Source: Gilliamella apicola (GTDB taxonomy: Bacteria > Pseudomonadota > Gammaproteobacteria > Enterobacterales > Orbaceae). Taken from it: 64,000 nt of DNA. A program made the translations under genes and the position numbers. Every line of letters begins with the position of its first letter. Within the stretch, counting starts at the first letter, position 1. Shown here in pieces: positions 52,242 to 60,929 of this stretch. The stretch spans positions 124,001 to 188,000 of the forward strand of contig NZ_CP007445.1 of NCBI RefSeq assembly GCF_000599985.1. The letters are read 5' to 3'. The notes beneath the pieces are model-generated. The model was not told the origin of the DNA and made no database searches. It saw only the letters and a list, made by a program, of their open reading frames with translations.

Positions 52242-53918
52242 TTAGAAACTTATAGCACCTTCTTCAGCAGAAGTTAAATTTTCCCGAATAATAGTAAATA
52301 GTTCTCGTCCATAACCAATATGTGAACTCGTTAAATCAAAGCGATGAGGTTGGCGCTTAGCTAGTTCTGTCTCGTCTACTAATAACGTTATTTCACCAGT
52401 CTGTCCGTTAACTCGTATCATATCTCCATTTTTTATTTTACTTAATAAGCCACCATCATAGGCTTCTGGTGTTACATGTATCGCTGCCGGTACTTTACCT
52501 GACGCCCCTAATAATCTACCATCGATTAACAAGGCAACTTTATATCCTCGATCTAGCAAAACTCCCAATGGTGTTATCAATTTATGCAGTTCAGGCATAC
52601 CGATTGCTTTAGGACCTTGATAACGAACTACTACTACACAATCTTTATCTAACTTGCCGGCTTTATATTCATCATCTAGGTCATATTGACTATTAAAGAC
52701 AACGGTAGGAGCTTCAATGATCTGATGTTCTGGAGCGATAGCTGAAGTTTTCATTACTGCTCTACCAATGTTGCCTGACATTACTTTTAATCCACCATGT
52801 GAATTAAAAGGTTTTTTTATTGATGTAATAACATTTTCATCTAATGATTGATTTGGACCTTCTCGGAAAATAAGTTTACCATTTTCTAAAATTGGCTCTT
52901 TGATATAATGGCTCAATCCTTGCCCTACAACCGTTTCAACATCTTCGTGTAATAAACCACTTTCAAGTAATTCTCTAACTAATAATGAAGTCCCACCTGC
53001 AGCTTTAGCTATTGCCACTATATGCATCGTTAAGTTAGTTGAACCACCCGTTGCAAGTAAGGCAATTAAGCCATTAACGATGACTCTTTCATCAACCATT
53101 TTTCCAATAGGCATATAATTACCTGATTGCTTAGTCAAGCGAGTAATCTGTTTAGCTGCTGCATTGGTTAATTCGAAACGTAACGTTGTTTCTGGATTGA
53201 CAAATGCAGCTCCTGGCAAGTGTAATCCCATTAATTCAATCACCATTTGGTTACTGTTTGCCGTTCCATAAAAAGTACAAGTACCACTAGAATGATAAGA
53301 TGCAGCCTCTGACTCTAATAAATCTTCACGCGAGGCTTTTCCTTCAAAGTAGAGTTGACGAATACGAACTTTTTCTTTGTTTGATAATCCAGATGGCATT
53401 AGCCCTGCGGGTACAAAAATTGCGGGTAGATGACCATAGGTTAAAGCTCCAACTAATAAACTAGGTACAATTTTATCGCATATGCCAAGATATAAAGCAC
53501 CATCAAACATATTATGCGAAAGACCAACAGCAACTGACATAGCAATGATATCTCGGCTTATTAATGACAGCTCCATTCAAGGCTCACCTTGAATTACTCC
53601 CCCTGCCATTTGTCCAACGGCTCCAACTTCATTTAATACTTTGCGAATTTGTTCAGGGTAGAGTTCGTAAGGTTTATGTGCTGAAAGCATATCGTTGTAA
53701 GAACTAATAATACCGATATTACTTTTTAAGATATTTTTTAAATCATTCTTATCATTAATACAGCAAGCTGCAAAACCATACGCTAAATTACTATATGGCA
53801 ATTTAGAGCGGGTGACTTTATTAAGCATTACATCTTCTATTTTTTTCAGATAGGCAGTGCGAGTAGCTTTAGAACGTTCAATAATTCGCTTTGTTACATT
53901 TTTGACAGTTGGATTCAA
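52242..53918 (-). pseudogene. edd: 6-phosphogluconate dehydratase, disrupted (nonsense codon and deletions)
   Basis: Two frames join into an Edd-like protein of about 558 codons against 603 in E. coli. Residues 1-113 (KRIIERSKATRTAYLKKIE ... SSYNDMLSAHKPYELYP ... VGQMAGGVIQGEP) end in TGA at 53577-53579. The next codon, ATG, continues the same frame as MELSLISRDIIAMSVAVGLS to position 52242. Against E. coli the stop stands where a glycine is (QGQDGMEL). About seven residues around PAMCDG, with a conserved cluster cysteine, are missing just before it, and about 35 residues after HIVAIAKAAG (near 52995) are missing too. The start codon is TTG with no ribosome site. Edd is a [4Fe-4S] dehydratase of the Entner-Doudoroff pathway; this copy is very likely inactive. 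Confidence 0.93.
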
Positions 53919-53950
53919 ATTAACTTATTGTATAATTTTTATTTTATATT

Positions 53951-54484
53951 CTATTTATCGCGCTGGCATATTGTGCATATTACTTGTTGGGTATCATGCA
54001 CTACCCTTTCTAATGGTTGTTCTGTATTGACGATATACACATCCTTTTCATCAGCGGTTGGTTCTTCAAGAGTATCAAATTGCGATTGCAACATCCCTGT
54101 TTTTTGATAATGTCCCTTTCGTTTTGCTAAACGATCTGCGATTACATCATAACTACCTTTTAAATAAATAAAGTGTACATTTTCGTTTTCGCCACGGATG
54201 ATATCTCTATATTTTCTCTTTAAAGCTGAGCAGATGATAATAGAGATATCATTAACGTTGCTCATTGCAAATACGGCATTACTAATCAAATTAAGCCAAG
54301 GAAAACGATCTTCATCATTTAATGGTGTTCCACTACGCATTTTTAAGATATTTGCTTTAGGATGTAAAAAATCACCATCAAGAAATGCTGCATCAAGATT
54401 GTATGAAACTTGTTTGGCAACTGCGGATTTACCACTACCAGAAACACCCATTAATACAAAAACATGTTTATTATTTTTTGTCAC
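53951..54484 (-). CDS. gntK: Gluconokinase
   Basis: 177 residues. P-loop VLMGVSGSGKSAVAKQV (about 10-26), AAFLDGDFLHPKANILKMRSGTPLNDEDRFPWL and ICSALKRKYRDIIRG match E. coli GntK/IdnK. It phosphorylates gluconate to 6-phosphogluconate. It is the first gene of a unit with the broken edd, preceded by a GntR-type operator and a GGAGC ribosome site. No gluconate permease is in the window. Confidence 0.94.
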   Translation of the reverse strand: MTKNNKHVFVLMGVSGSGKSAVAKQVSYNLDAAFLDGDFLHPKANILKMRSGTPLNDEDRFPWLNLISNAVFAMSNVNDISIIICSALKRKYRDIIRGENENVHFIYLKGSYDVIADRLAKRKGHYQKTGMLQSQFDTLEEPTADEKDVYIVNTEQPLERVVHDTQQVICTICQRDK

Positions 54485-54504
54485 AGTAGCTCCTTTATCA
54501 AAAT

Positions 54505-54522
54505 ATTGTTACGGGTAACATT
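54505..54522 (-). promoter_or_regulatory. GntR-type operator upstream of gntK
   Basis: On the minus strand ATGTTACCCGTAACAAT. The core TGTTAC-CC-GTAACA is a perfect dyad and matches the E. coli GntR operator (ATGTTACCCGTATCAT as recalled) closely. It lies 21-37 nt before the gntK start. Confidence 0.8.
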
Positions 54523-54564
54523 TTTACATATTAGGTTTTTTTTTCAATTTAAAAAAATTTCTTT

Positions 54565-54580
54565 TGTGATCGCGATCATA
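54565..54580. promoter_or_regulatory. CRP-like site upstream of the gat operon
   Basis: TGTGATCGCGATCATA compared with TGTGA-N6-TCACA: left half perfect, right half four of five. About 165 bp before the -10 of gatA. A weaker second candidate (right half TCACA perfect) is at 54639-54654. Confidence 0.6.
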
Positions 54581-54638
54581 TTTTTTTCTCATCAACATAA
54601 ATAATCGCAAGTTTAAGTTTTGATCTTTATTTTAAAAA

Positions 54639-54654
54639 ATAGATTTCGATCACA
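54639..54654. promoter_or_regulatory. Second, weaker CRP-like site
   Basis: A sequence ending TTTCGATCACA: the TCACA half is perfect and the left half poor (2 of 5). Centred about 100 bp before the likely -10 of gatA. Confidence 0.35.
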
Positions 54655-54684
54655 AAAATATAAAAGTCTATTTGCTTTTTAAAT

Positions 54685-54726
54685 CGAAAGTAAATAATCT
54701 TTCGTTATATATTTTGTTTTCGAAAG
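54685..54726. promoter_or_regulatory. DeoR-family (GatR-type) operator array
   Basis: Three CGAAAG/CTTTCG elements: CGAAAG at 54685-54690, CTTTCG at 54699-54704 (inverted, 8-nt gap) and CGAAAG at 54721-54726 preceded by TTTT. DeoR-family sugar repressors such as AgaR and GatR bind CTTTCG-type repeats. The last copy overlaps the expected -35 region of the promoter with -10 TATAGT (54746-54751). The repressor would be the DeoR-family gene at 58149. Confidence 0.65.
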
Positions 54727-54771
54727 TTAAAGAAAGAAAATTTAGTATAGTTACAACAATGGAGATTAAAT

Positions 54772-55221
54772 ATGAACAAGTGTCAGCTTCTTTTCGAAGA
54801 CAAGCTCAAATTTGACAATGAGCAAGAAGCATTAATTTATATTAGTGAGCATTTACAACAAAAAAATATTGTAAAAAAAAGCCATCTAAAAGCATTAATT
54901 GAAAGAGAAGCTTTATTTCCTACAGGTATTGCACTTAATGGTTATGCAGTAGCAATTCCACATTGTGAAGCTGAACATGCTAATACGCCTGCAATTTTTA
55001 TTATTCGCACTCAAAGTCCAGTCGCTTTTAATCGAGCTGATGATGACGGTACAGTTGATGTTTCACTTATTATTTCATTAGTTGTAACTTCCCCCGAAGC
55101 TCAACTTGATTTGTTGAAAGTACTTTTTTCAAATTTACAGAATAAAGAATTCTATCACTTCTTATTAAAAGCGCCAGAAGATGAAATTACAGAGCATTTT
55201 AGTAAAGTGATATTTAATTAA
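54772..55221 (+). CDS. gatA: PTS galactitol-type EIIA component
   Basis: 149 residues of the fructose/mannitol-type EIIA fold. The phosphorylated histidine is in AVAIPHCEAEH (His64). It receives phosphate from HPr and passes it to EIIB. The gene order EIIA-EIIB-EIIC followed by a GatD-like dehydrogenase supports galactitol. GGAG ribosome site; first gene of the operon. Confidence 0.9.
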   Translation: MNKCQLLFEDKLKFDNEQEALIYISEHLQQKNIVKKSHLKALIEREALFPTGIALNGYAVAIPHCEAEHANTPAIFIIRTQSPVAFNRADDDGTVDVSLIISLVVTSPEAQLDLLKVLFSNLQNKEFYHFLLKAPEDEITEHFSKVIFN

Positions 55222-55241
55222 AAAGTTAATCAGGAGGCATT

Positions 55242-55526
55242 ATGAAAAAGAAGATTATTGTTGCATGTGGTGGTGCAGTTGCAACATCAACTTTAGCTGC
55301 AGAAGAGATAAAAGATTTATGTAAAGAAAATAATATCGAATTAGATCTTATTCAATGTCGGATTAATGAAATTAACTCCTTTATTGATGATGTCGATTTA
55401 ATTTGTACTACAGCAAGAATGGATCAGACTTTTGGTGATATTCCTATTGTACATGGCATGCCTTTTGTTTCAGGTGTTGGGATAGATCAGCTAAAAGATA
55501 AAATATTATCTATATTGAAAGGATAA
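55242..55526 (+). CDS. gatB: PTS galactitol-type EIIB component
   Basis: 94 residues as in E. coli Gat[23 protein letters not shown] holds the phospho-cysteine (Cys9). AGGAGG ribosome site. It transfers phosphate to the sugar during EIIC transport. Confidence 0.92.
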   Translation: MKKKIIVACGGAVATSTLAAEEIKDLCKENNIELDLIQCRINEINSFIDDVDLICTTARMDQTFGDIPIVHGMPFVSGVGIDQLKDKILSILKG

Positions 55527-55530
55527 ATCT

Positions 55531-56913
55531 ATGTTTACTGAAATTATGCAGTACATTTTGGATCTTGGTCCATCCGTAATGTTGCCCATTGTCATTATTA
55601 TATTTTCATTAGCATTAAGAATGAAAGTGGGTGATGCTTTAAAAGCAGGTATTCATATTGGTATAGGATTTGTTGGTATTGGTTTAGTTGTTGGTTTACT
55701 AACAAGCTCAGTTGGTCCAGCTGCTCAAGCTATGGCCGAAAGATTTGATATCAGTTTGAATGTTGTTGATGTGGGTTGGCCTGGCGCTGCACCAATGACT
55801 TGGGCATCACAAATAGCCTTAGTTGCAATACCTATTGCGATAGCAGTGAATATTGTTATGTTATTGGCAAAATTAACACGAGTCGTTAATGTCGATATTT
55901 GGAATATATGGCATATGACATTTTCTGGGGCACTTGTTTATATTGCAACAGGTTCTTACTGGTTAGGTATTGCAGGTGTTATTGTCCATGCCATTATTGC
56001 GTATAAATTAGGTGATTGGTTTTCTAAAGATACCAAAGAGTTTTTTGAACTTGAAGGGATTGCTGTTCCTCATGGTACGTCAGCTTATTGTGGGCCAATT
56101 GCGGTGTTTGTCGATGCTGTAATTGAAAAAATACCAGGGATTAATAAGATTAATTTTAATGCTGTTGATATGCAAAAACGGTTTGGTGCGTTTGGTGAAC
56201 CAGTAACGGTTGGTTTATTTATGGGCATTCTATTAGGACTTTTAGCTGGATATGGTGTGAAAGAAACATTACAACTTGCTATTCAGACAGCTGCGGTAAT
56301 GTTATTAATGCCACGTGTAATTAAACCGATTATGGATGGCTTAACACCAATATCTAAACAAGCTCGTAAACATCTACAATCAAAATTTGGTGGACAGGAT
56401 TTTCTCATCGGTTTAGATCCTGCCTTATTATTAGGACATTCAACGGTTGTCTCTGCTAGCTTAATTTTTATTCCGCTAAGTATTTTTATTGCCATTATTT
56501 TACCAGGCAATGAAGTCTTACCATTTGGTGATTTAGCTACTATTGGCTTTTTTATCGCAATGGGTGTGGCTATTCATCAAGGTAATTTGTTCAGAATCAT
56601 TATTTCAGGTTCAATCATTATTGCTATCACGCTTTGGATTGCTACACAAATGGTTCCTCTGACAACTCAGCTTGCAATCAATGCTGGTACTATCACTGAT
56701 GGTAGTAGTATTAGTGTAGGAGCGATGGATCAAGGTGGCTCACCAATTACCTATATTATGGTTCAGCTCGTGAATTTAAAACAACCTATTGGCTTTGCGT
56801 TTATTGGATTGTTTTACCTTTTCTGCCTATTTTTAACATGGAAGCGAGCTAAAAAATATGAGCTATTTTTAAAACAACAACAAATAGCACAATCAGATGA
56901 AATAACAAAATAG
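55531..56913 (+). CDS. gatC: PTS galactitol-type EIIC permease
   Basis: 460 residues, about ten membrane segments (E. coli GatC 451). Family pieces: LGPSVMLPIVIIIFSLALRMKVGDALKAG, GVGW-like VDVGWPGAAPMTWASQIALVAIP, and IPHGTSAYCGPIAVFVD-type loop. It moves galactitol into the cell with phosphorylation by EIIB. It starts 4 nt after gatB and is followed by an intergenic hairpin. Confidence 0.92.
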   Translation: MFTEIMQYILDLGPSVMLPIVIIIFSLALRMKVGDALKAGIHIGIGFVGIGLVVGLLTSSVGPAAQAMAERFDISLNVVDVGWPGAAPMTWASQIALVAIPIAIAVNIVMLLAKLTRVVNVDIWNIWHMTFSGALVYIATGSYWLGIAGVIVHAIIAYKLGDWFSKDTKEFFELEGIAVPHGTSAYCGPIAVFVDAVIEKIPGINKINFNAVDMQKRFGAFGEPVTVGLFMGILLGLLAGYGVKETLQLAIQTAAVMLLMPRVIKPIMDGLTPISKQARKHLQSKFGGQDFLIGLDPALLLGHSTVVSASLIFIPLSIFIAIILPGNEVLPFGDLATIGFFIAMGVAIHQGNLFRIIISGSIIIAITLWIATQMVPLTTQLAINAGTITDGSSISVGAMDQGGSPITYIMVQLVNLKQPIGFAFIGLFYLFCLFLTWKRAKKYELFLKQQQIAQSDEITK

Positions 56914-56945
56914 TCCATAAACCGTATAACTAAATGAAGTTTCAA

Positions 56946-56973
56946 GACTTTCACTGAATAAGTAGTGAAAGTC
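56946..56973 (+). other. Intercistronic hairpin between gatC and gatD
   Basis: GACTTTCACT (56946-56955) pairs with AGTGAAAGTC (56964-56973), a 10-bp perfect stem without U run. It may stabilise the upstream mRNA or reduce read-through to gatD. Confidence 0.6.
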
Positions 56974-57011
56974 ATCTCGAAATAATTTGATTACTAATTA
57001 AGGAAAAGAAA

Positions 57012-58055
57012 ATGAAAGCGGTTATTGTCAATGAAGGGGGATCTCTATCTTTAGAAGATATTGACATACCCAAAATTACATCTCCAGATCAAATTTTAGT
57101 AAAAATTGCTTATTGTGGATTATGTGGATCAGATATTCCTAGAATATTTCATCATGGAGCACATTTTTATCCTATTACGCTCGGACATGAATTTAGTGGT
57201 ACTGTTATTGAAACAGGCAATGATGTGACTGAGTTTGACGTTGGTGATTTAATTTCTTGTGTACCATTATTACCATGTTTTAAATGTGATGAATGTCAAA
57301 AGCATTACTATTCACTTTGTAAAAATTATACTTTTGTGGGATCGAGAATAGCAGGTGGTTTTGCTGAATATATTGTATTACATAAAAAAAATGCATTTAA
57401 ATTACCAAAAGGAGTAAGTCCTCTTGAAGGCGCTTTTTTTGAGCCGATGACAGTTGGAATGCATGCTCTATTATTAGCAGGAGGCTGCCAAAATAAACAT
57501 GTCGTGATTGTAGGCGGTGGAACAATCGGACTGCTTGCTATGCTTTGTGCTAAGGCAATGGGAGCGAGTTCTATTGCTGTTTTAGATATAAATGATGAAC
57601 GACTAAATCTTGCCAAACAACTAGGAGCAGATGTTATTTATAACTCTAAAAATCTTAGTTCTGATGAGATTTATCAAGCTTTATCTTCCAATCGTTTTGA
57701 TCAAATCGTATTAGAAACAGCCGGTTCGCCAATTACAGTTAGATTAGCCATTGAAATTGCAGGTCCTAGATCTAAAGTGTGCTTGGTTGGTACTCTCCAT
57801 AATGATTTTACCTTACCAGAAAAAACATTCGGTCTTATTTTACGAAAAGAGTTACAAATTTTAGGAAGTTGGATGAACTATTCTGCTCCATGGCCAGGCG
57901 AAGAATGGCTATTAGTAAGTCAGTTTTTTGTAGAAGGTAAAATAAATCTTAATGATTTAATCGCTGTTATTGGTGACTTTAACACATTTATTCATAAAGT
58001 TAGAGATTTAAATGGACAATCAATGAATGGCAAGATTTTATTAAACTGTAGTTAA
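57012..58055 (+). CDS. gatD: Galactitol-1-phosphate 5-dehydrogenase
   Basis: 347 residues (E. coli GatD 346). Zinc MDR enzyme: catalytic ligands C38, H59, E60 (YCGLCGSD, LGHEFSG), structural zinc cysteines 89, 92, 95, 103 (LPCFKCDECQKHYYSLC), and cofactor motif VVIVGGGTIGLLAM. KELQILGSWMNYSAPWPGEEW near the end matches GatD very closely. It oxidises galactitol-1-phosphate to tagatose-6-phosphate with NAD. It is fourth in the gat operon. Confidence 0.93.
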   Translation: MKAVIVNEGGSLSLEDIDIPKITSPDQILVKIAYCGLCGSDIPRIFHHGAHFYPITLGHEFSGTVIETGNDVTEFDVGDLISCVPLLPCFKCDECQKHYYSLCKNYTFVGSRIAGGFAEYIVLHKKNAFKLPKGVSPLEGAFFEPMTVGMHALLLAGGCQNKHVVIVGGGTIGLLAMLCAKAMGASSIAVLDINDERLNLAKQLGADVIYNSKNLSSDEIYQALSSNRFDQIVLETAGSPITVRLAIEIAGPRSKVCLVGTLHNDFTLPEKTFGLILRKELQILGSWMNYSAPWPGEEWLLVSQFFVEGKINLNDLIAVIGDFNTFIHKVRDLNGQSMNGKILLNCS

Positions 58056-58148
58056 AAGTTTACTTTAAATTAGCTATGAAAAATGAAAGCTTATCTTTTG
58101 ATTTTGTTTGTTATACACTGCTTAATAATTTTCGAAAAAGGAAATAAT

Positions 58149-58922
58149 ATGAATGCAAGTGAAAGACGTCAACAGATAATAGAACTTCTTAATATGAAAG
58201 GAACGGTATTAGTAAGTGACTTATCAGAACAATATGAGGTTTCAGAAGTCACCATAAGAACAGATCTTCGATTATTAGAAAAACAAGGTGAGCTAACACG
58301 ATTTCATGGTGGCGGTACAAAAATCATCAATAAAGGTGATATAAAGTCATTTAAAGAGTTGCAGTTAGAAGAACGGTATCAGCGATTTATCGAAGATAAA
58401 AAACGAATTGCAATTGAAGCAGTAAAACATGTTAAACAAGGTGATACTATTATTTTAGATAGTGGTAGTACCACCATGTTAATAGCCGAAGAGCTGGTTA
58501 AATTAAAAAATATTACTGTTATAACAAATAGCCTTACCTCCGCTTTTATTCTTTCTGATAATAGCGACATAATGTTATTTATGTGTGGTGGGACTCTTAG
58601 GCACAAAACCCGATCTTTTCATGGAAAAATTGCTGAGCAATCGTTAGATGGTATTTCTGCTGATATTTTGTTTGTTGGTGCAGATGGCATAGATGCAAAA
58701 AGAGGAATAACAACCTTTAATGAAGGGTACACAATTAGCAGTGTGATGGCTAATACCGCTAAAAAAGTGATTGCTGTGCTAGATTCATCTAAGTTTGGAC
58801 GAAATGGCATCAATGTGGTTTTACCACTAAATAAGCTAAATACTATTATTACAGATATCAATGTTGATGGTAAATGTAAGCAAGAATTTGGAAAACAGGG
58901 AGTTAATTTAATCGCTGTTTAA
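58149..58922 (+). CDS. DeoR-family repressor, GatR/AgaR-like
   Basis: 257 residues. HTH in NASERRQQIIELLNMKGTVLVSDLSEQYEVSEVTIRTDLRLLEKQG, then the sugar-phosphate-sensing domain (DSGSTTMLIAEEL, FVGADGIDAKRGITTFN). The ATG at 58149 follows AAAAGGAAA; an upstream in-frame ATG at 58083 adds an unrelated hydrophobic stretch and is rejected. It probably represses the gat operon through the CGAAAG repeats before gatA, released by a phosphorylated sugar. GatR by position; AgaR-type by wording cannot be excluded. Confidence 0.88.
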   Translation: MNASERRQQIIELLNMKGTVLVSDLSEQYEVSEVTIRTDLRLLEKQGELTRFHGGGTKIINKGDIKSFKELQLEERYQRFIEDKKRIAIEAVKHVKQGDTIILDSGSTTMLIAEELVKLKNITVITNSLTSAFILSDNSDIMLFMCGGTLRHKTRSFHGKIAEQSLDGISADILFVGADGIDAKRGITTFNEGYTISSVMANTAKKVIAVLDSSKFGRNGINVVLPLNKLNTIITDINVDGKCKQEFGKQGVNLIAV

Positions 58923-58999
58923 TATTTCGATGGATAATAGGGTACCTGATTAAAGTAGACTTAATTGATCTAACGTTTTTAAAAGATGACGAATTACAG

Positions 59000-59036
59000 T
59001 TTAATGAGGTATGAATTTTTTTCATACCTCATTAAA
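59000..59036 (+). other. Strong hairpin between the repressor gene and the kinase gene
   Basis: TTTAATGAGGTATGA (59000-59014) pairs with TCATACCTCATTAAA (59022-59036), a 15-bp perfect stem with an ATTTTTT loop. No U run follows, so it is not a standard terminator; it may partly end the gatABCDR transcript or protect RNA. Confidence 0.65.
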
Positions 59037-59109
59037 ATGAATTCTATCTAAAAAAGTGATCATTTAAGATTGTTATTTCTCCCGACAATATTAATTTGTA
59101 GGTGAGAAT

Positions 59110-60054
59110 ATGATATTAACAATTACGATGAATCCTTCAGTAGATATATCATACCCATTAAATAAATTAATCATTAATGATATTAATCGGGTATCTAATG
59201 TAAAAAAGACCGCTGGCGGTAAAGGGCTTAATGTTACCAGAGGAATTAAATTTTCAAATATATCAGTATTAGCCTCTGGTATTATTGGTGGAACAACTGG
59301 GAATTATATCCAAAAACAATTAGATGAAGATAATATTGATTATGATTTTTATATAACAAAGCAGGAATCAAGAAACTGTATTGCCATTTTACATGAAGGA
59401 AACCAAACCGAAATTTTAGAATCAGGTCCTGTGTTAGAGCTTCAGGACGCTAATCTTTTTTTAAAACACTATCAAACGTTGCTTGAGAAAGCAGATCTTG
59501 TGACCATTTCCGGATCATTACCTCAGGGTTTTCCCATCGATTTTTATGTAAGTTTAATTGAACAAGCCGATAGGCATCAAATCCCTGTTTTGCTTGACGC
59601 TTCTGGAAAAATGCTTCATGCAACACTCGTTTCCGAACATAAACCTTATTTAATAAAACCCAATAAAGAAGAATTAAAACAAGTCATCCAAATGGATATT
59701 GATGATAGTGATAACAATTCATTAATTAGAGCACTTAATCATCCTCTGCTAGATGATATTCCTTTCATTATTATTTCGTTAGGTAAAAAGGGTGCGTTTG
59801 CTCGTTGTCATGACCAATTTTATCAAGTCACAATTCCTAAAATTAATGTAGTTAATCCCGTTGGTTCAGGTGATGTCACATTAGCGGGTCTTGCGGTAAG
59901 TTTACACGAAAGCGAGTCAGTAGACAGTATGCTGAAACGAGCTATGACGATGGGTATGTTAAATACGATGGAATCACAGACAGGTTTTGTCAATATGGGT
60001 AACTATGACCAATACTATCAACAAGTTAAAGTTAAAGAAATATATAAATCATAA
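59110..60054 (+). CDS. lacC: Tagatose-6-phosphate kinase, LacC-like (PfkB family)
   Basis: 314 residues. ILTITMNPSVDISYPLNKL and KTAGGKGLNVTRG at the N-terminus, RNCIAILHEGNQTEILESGP, and the catalytic NPVGSGDVTLAGL (Asp near 257) match LacC of staphylococci and lactococci closely. It would phosphorylate tagatose-6-phosphate to tagatose-1,6-bisphosphate. Enteric gat operons lack this gene and rely on phosphofructokinase, so the layout resembles Gram-positive tagatose operons. 1-phosphofructokinase is the alternative reading. Confidence 0.85.
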   Translation: MILTITMNPSVDISYPLNKLIINDINRVSNVKKTAGGKGLNVTRGIKFSNISVLASGIIGGTTGNYIQKQLDEDNIDYDFYITKQESRNCIAILHEGNQTEILESGPVLELQDANLFLKHYQTLLEKADLVTISGSLPQGFPIDFYVSLIEQADRHQIPVLLDASGKMLHATLVSEHKPYLIKPNKEELKQVIQMDIDDSDNNSLIRALNHPLLDDIPFIIISLGKKGAFARCHDQFYQVTIPKINVVNPVGSGDVTLAGLAVSLHESESVDSMLKRAMTMGMLNTMESQTGFVNMGNYDQYYQQVKVKEIYKS

Positions 60055-60073
60055 GGTTAATTAGGAGTAAATT

Positions 60074-60928
60074 ATGTATCTTATTTCCAGTCAAGAGATG
60101 TTAAAAAAAGCTCAGCGAGAACATTATGCCGTTCCCGCTTTTAATATACACAACCTTGAGACAATTCAAGTTGTAATTGATACAGCAAAAGATATGCAAT
60201 CGCCAGTCATACTTGCAGCAACACCAGCAACGTATAACTATGCCGGCACACAGTATTTGATTAATATTTGTAAAACTGCGGCACAAATCCATCATTTTCC
60301 ATTTGCGTTACATTTAGATCATCATGAAAATCTGAACGATATTAAAACTAAAATAGAGGAAGGTATTCGTTCAATTATGATTGATGCTTCTCATTATCCA
60401 TTTGAAGAAAACATTGATATTGTTAGTAAAATGGTGGCATTTAGCCATAAATATAACGCAAGTGTTGAAGCTGAGCTTGGCCGTTTAGGAGGACAGGAAG
60501 ACGATTTGGTTGTTGATGATAAAGAAAGCGCATTTACTGATCCTGATGCAGCCAAAGAGTATGTAGAACGTACAGGAATTGATTCTTTAGCTGTGGCAAT
60601 TGGATCTGCTCATGGCTTATATAAAGGGGAACCTAAGCTTGATTTTGAACGGTTAGCGAAAATACGTGACAAAGTTGAAGTTCCTTTAGTATTACATGGT
60701 GCTTCGGGTATTCCAGAAGTGATGGTGAAAAAATCTATTTCATTGGGTATTTGTAAAGTAAATGTCGCAACAGAATTAAAAATTGCCTTTTCTGATGCTT
60801 TAAAACAAGATTTTAAATCTCATCCCGATGCTAATGATCCTAGGCATTATATGCAACCAGCTAAAACAGCAATGAAAAAAATTGTTGAAGAAAAGATTCG
60901 TATTTGTGGTAGCGCAGGGAAATTATAG
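60074..60928 (+). CDS. gatY: Class II tagatose-1,6-bisphosphate aldolase, GatY/KbaY-like
   Basis: 284 residues as in E. coli GatY. Catalytic Asp82 and zinc His83 are in [11 protein letters not shown], with further zinc ligands His180 ([11 protein letters not shown]) and His208 ([10 protein letters not shown]). It splits tagatose-1,6-bisphosphate to DHAP and glyceraldehyde-3-phosphate. In E. coli the enzyme needs the GatZ partner; no gatZ is present here. It precedes a phosphatase gene by one nucleotide. A fructose-bisphosphate aldolase role is the alternative. Confidence 0.88.
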   Translation: MYLISSQEMLKKAQREHYAVPAFNIHNLETIQVVIDTAKDMQSPVILAATPATYNYAGTQYLINICKTAAQIHHFPFALHLDHHENLNDIKTKIEEGIRSIMIDASHYPFEENIDIVSKMVAFSHKYNASVEAELGRLGGQEDDLVVDDKESAFTDPDAAKEYVERTGIDSLAVAIGSAHGLYKGEPKLDFERLAKIRDKVEVPLVLHGASGIPEVMVKKSISLGICKVNVATELKIAFSDALKQDFKSHPDANDPRHYMQPAKTAMKKIVEEKIRICGSAGKL

Positions 60929-60929
60929 T

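Noticed and set aside
53577-53579. TGA inside edd as a recoded selenocysteine or tryptophan codon
   Set aside because: The aligned residue is glycine, no SECIS-like hairpin is evident, other genes end in TGA normally, and nearby deletions and a TTG start point to decay.
58083-58148. Longer N-terminus for the DeoR-family repressor
   Set aside because: The extra residues are hydrophobic, unlike the family, and a good ribosome site precedes the ATG at 58149.
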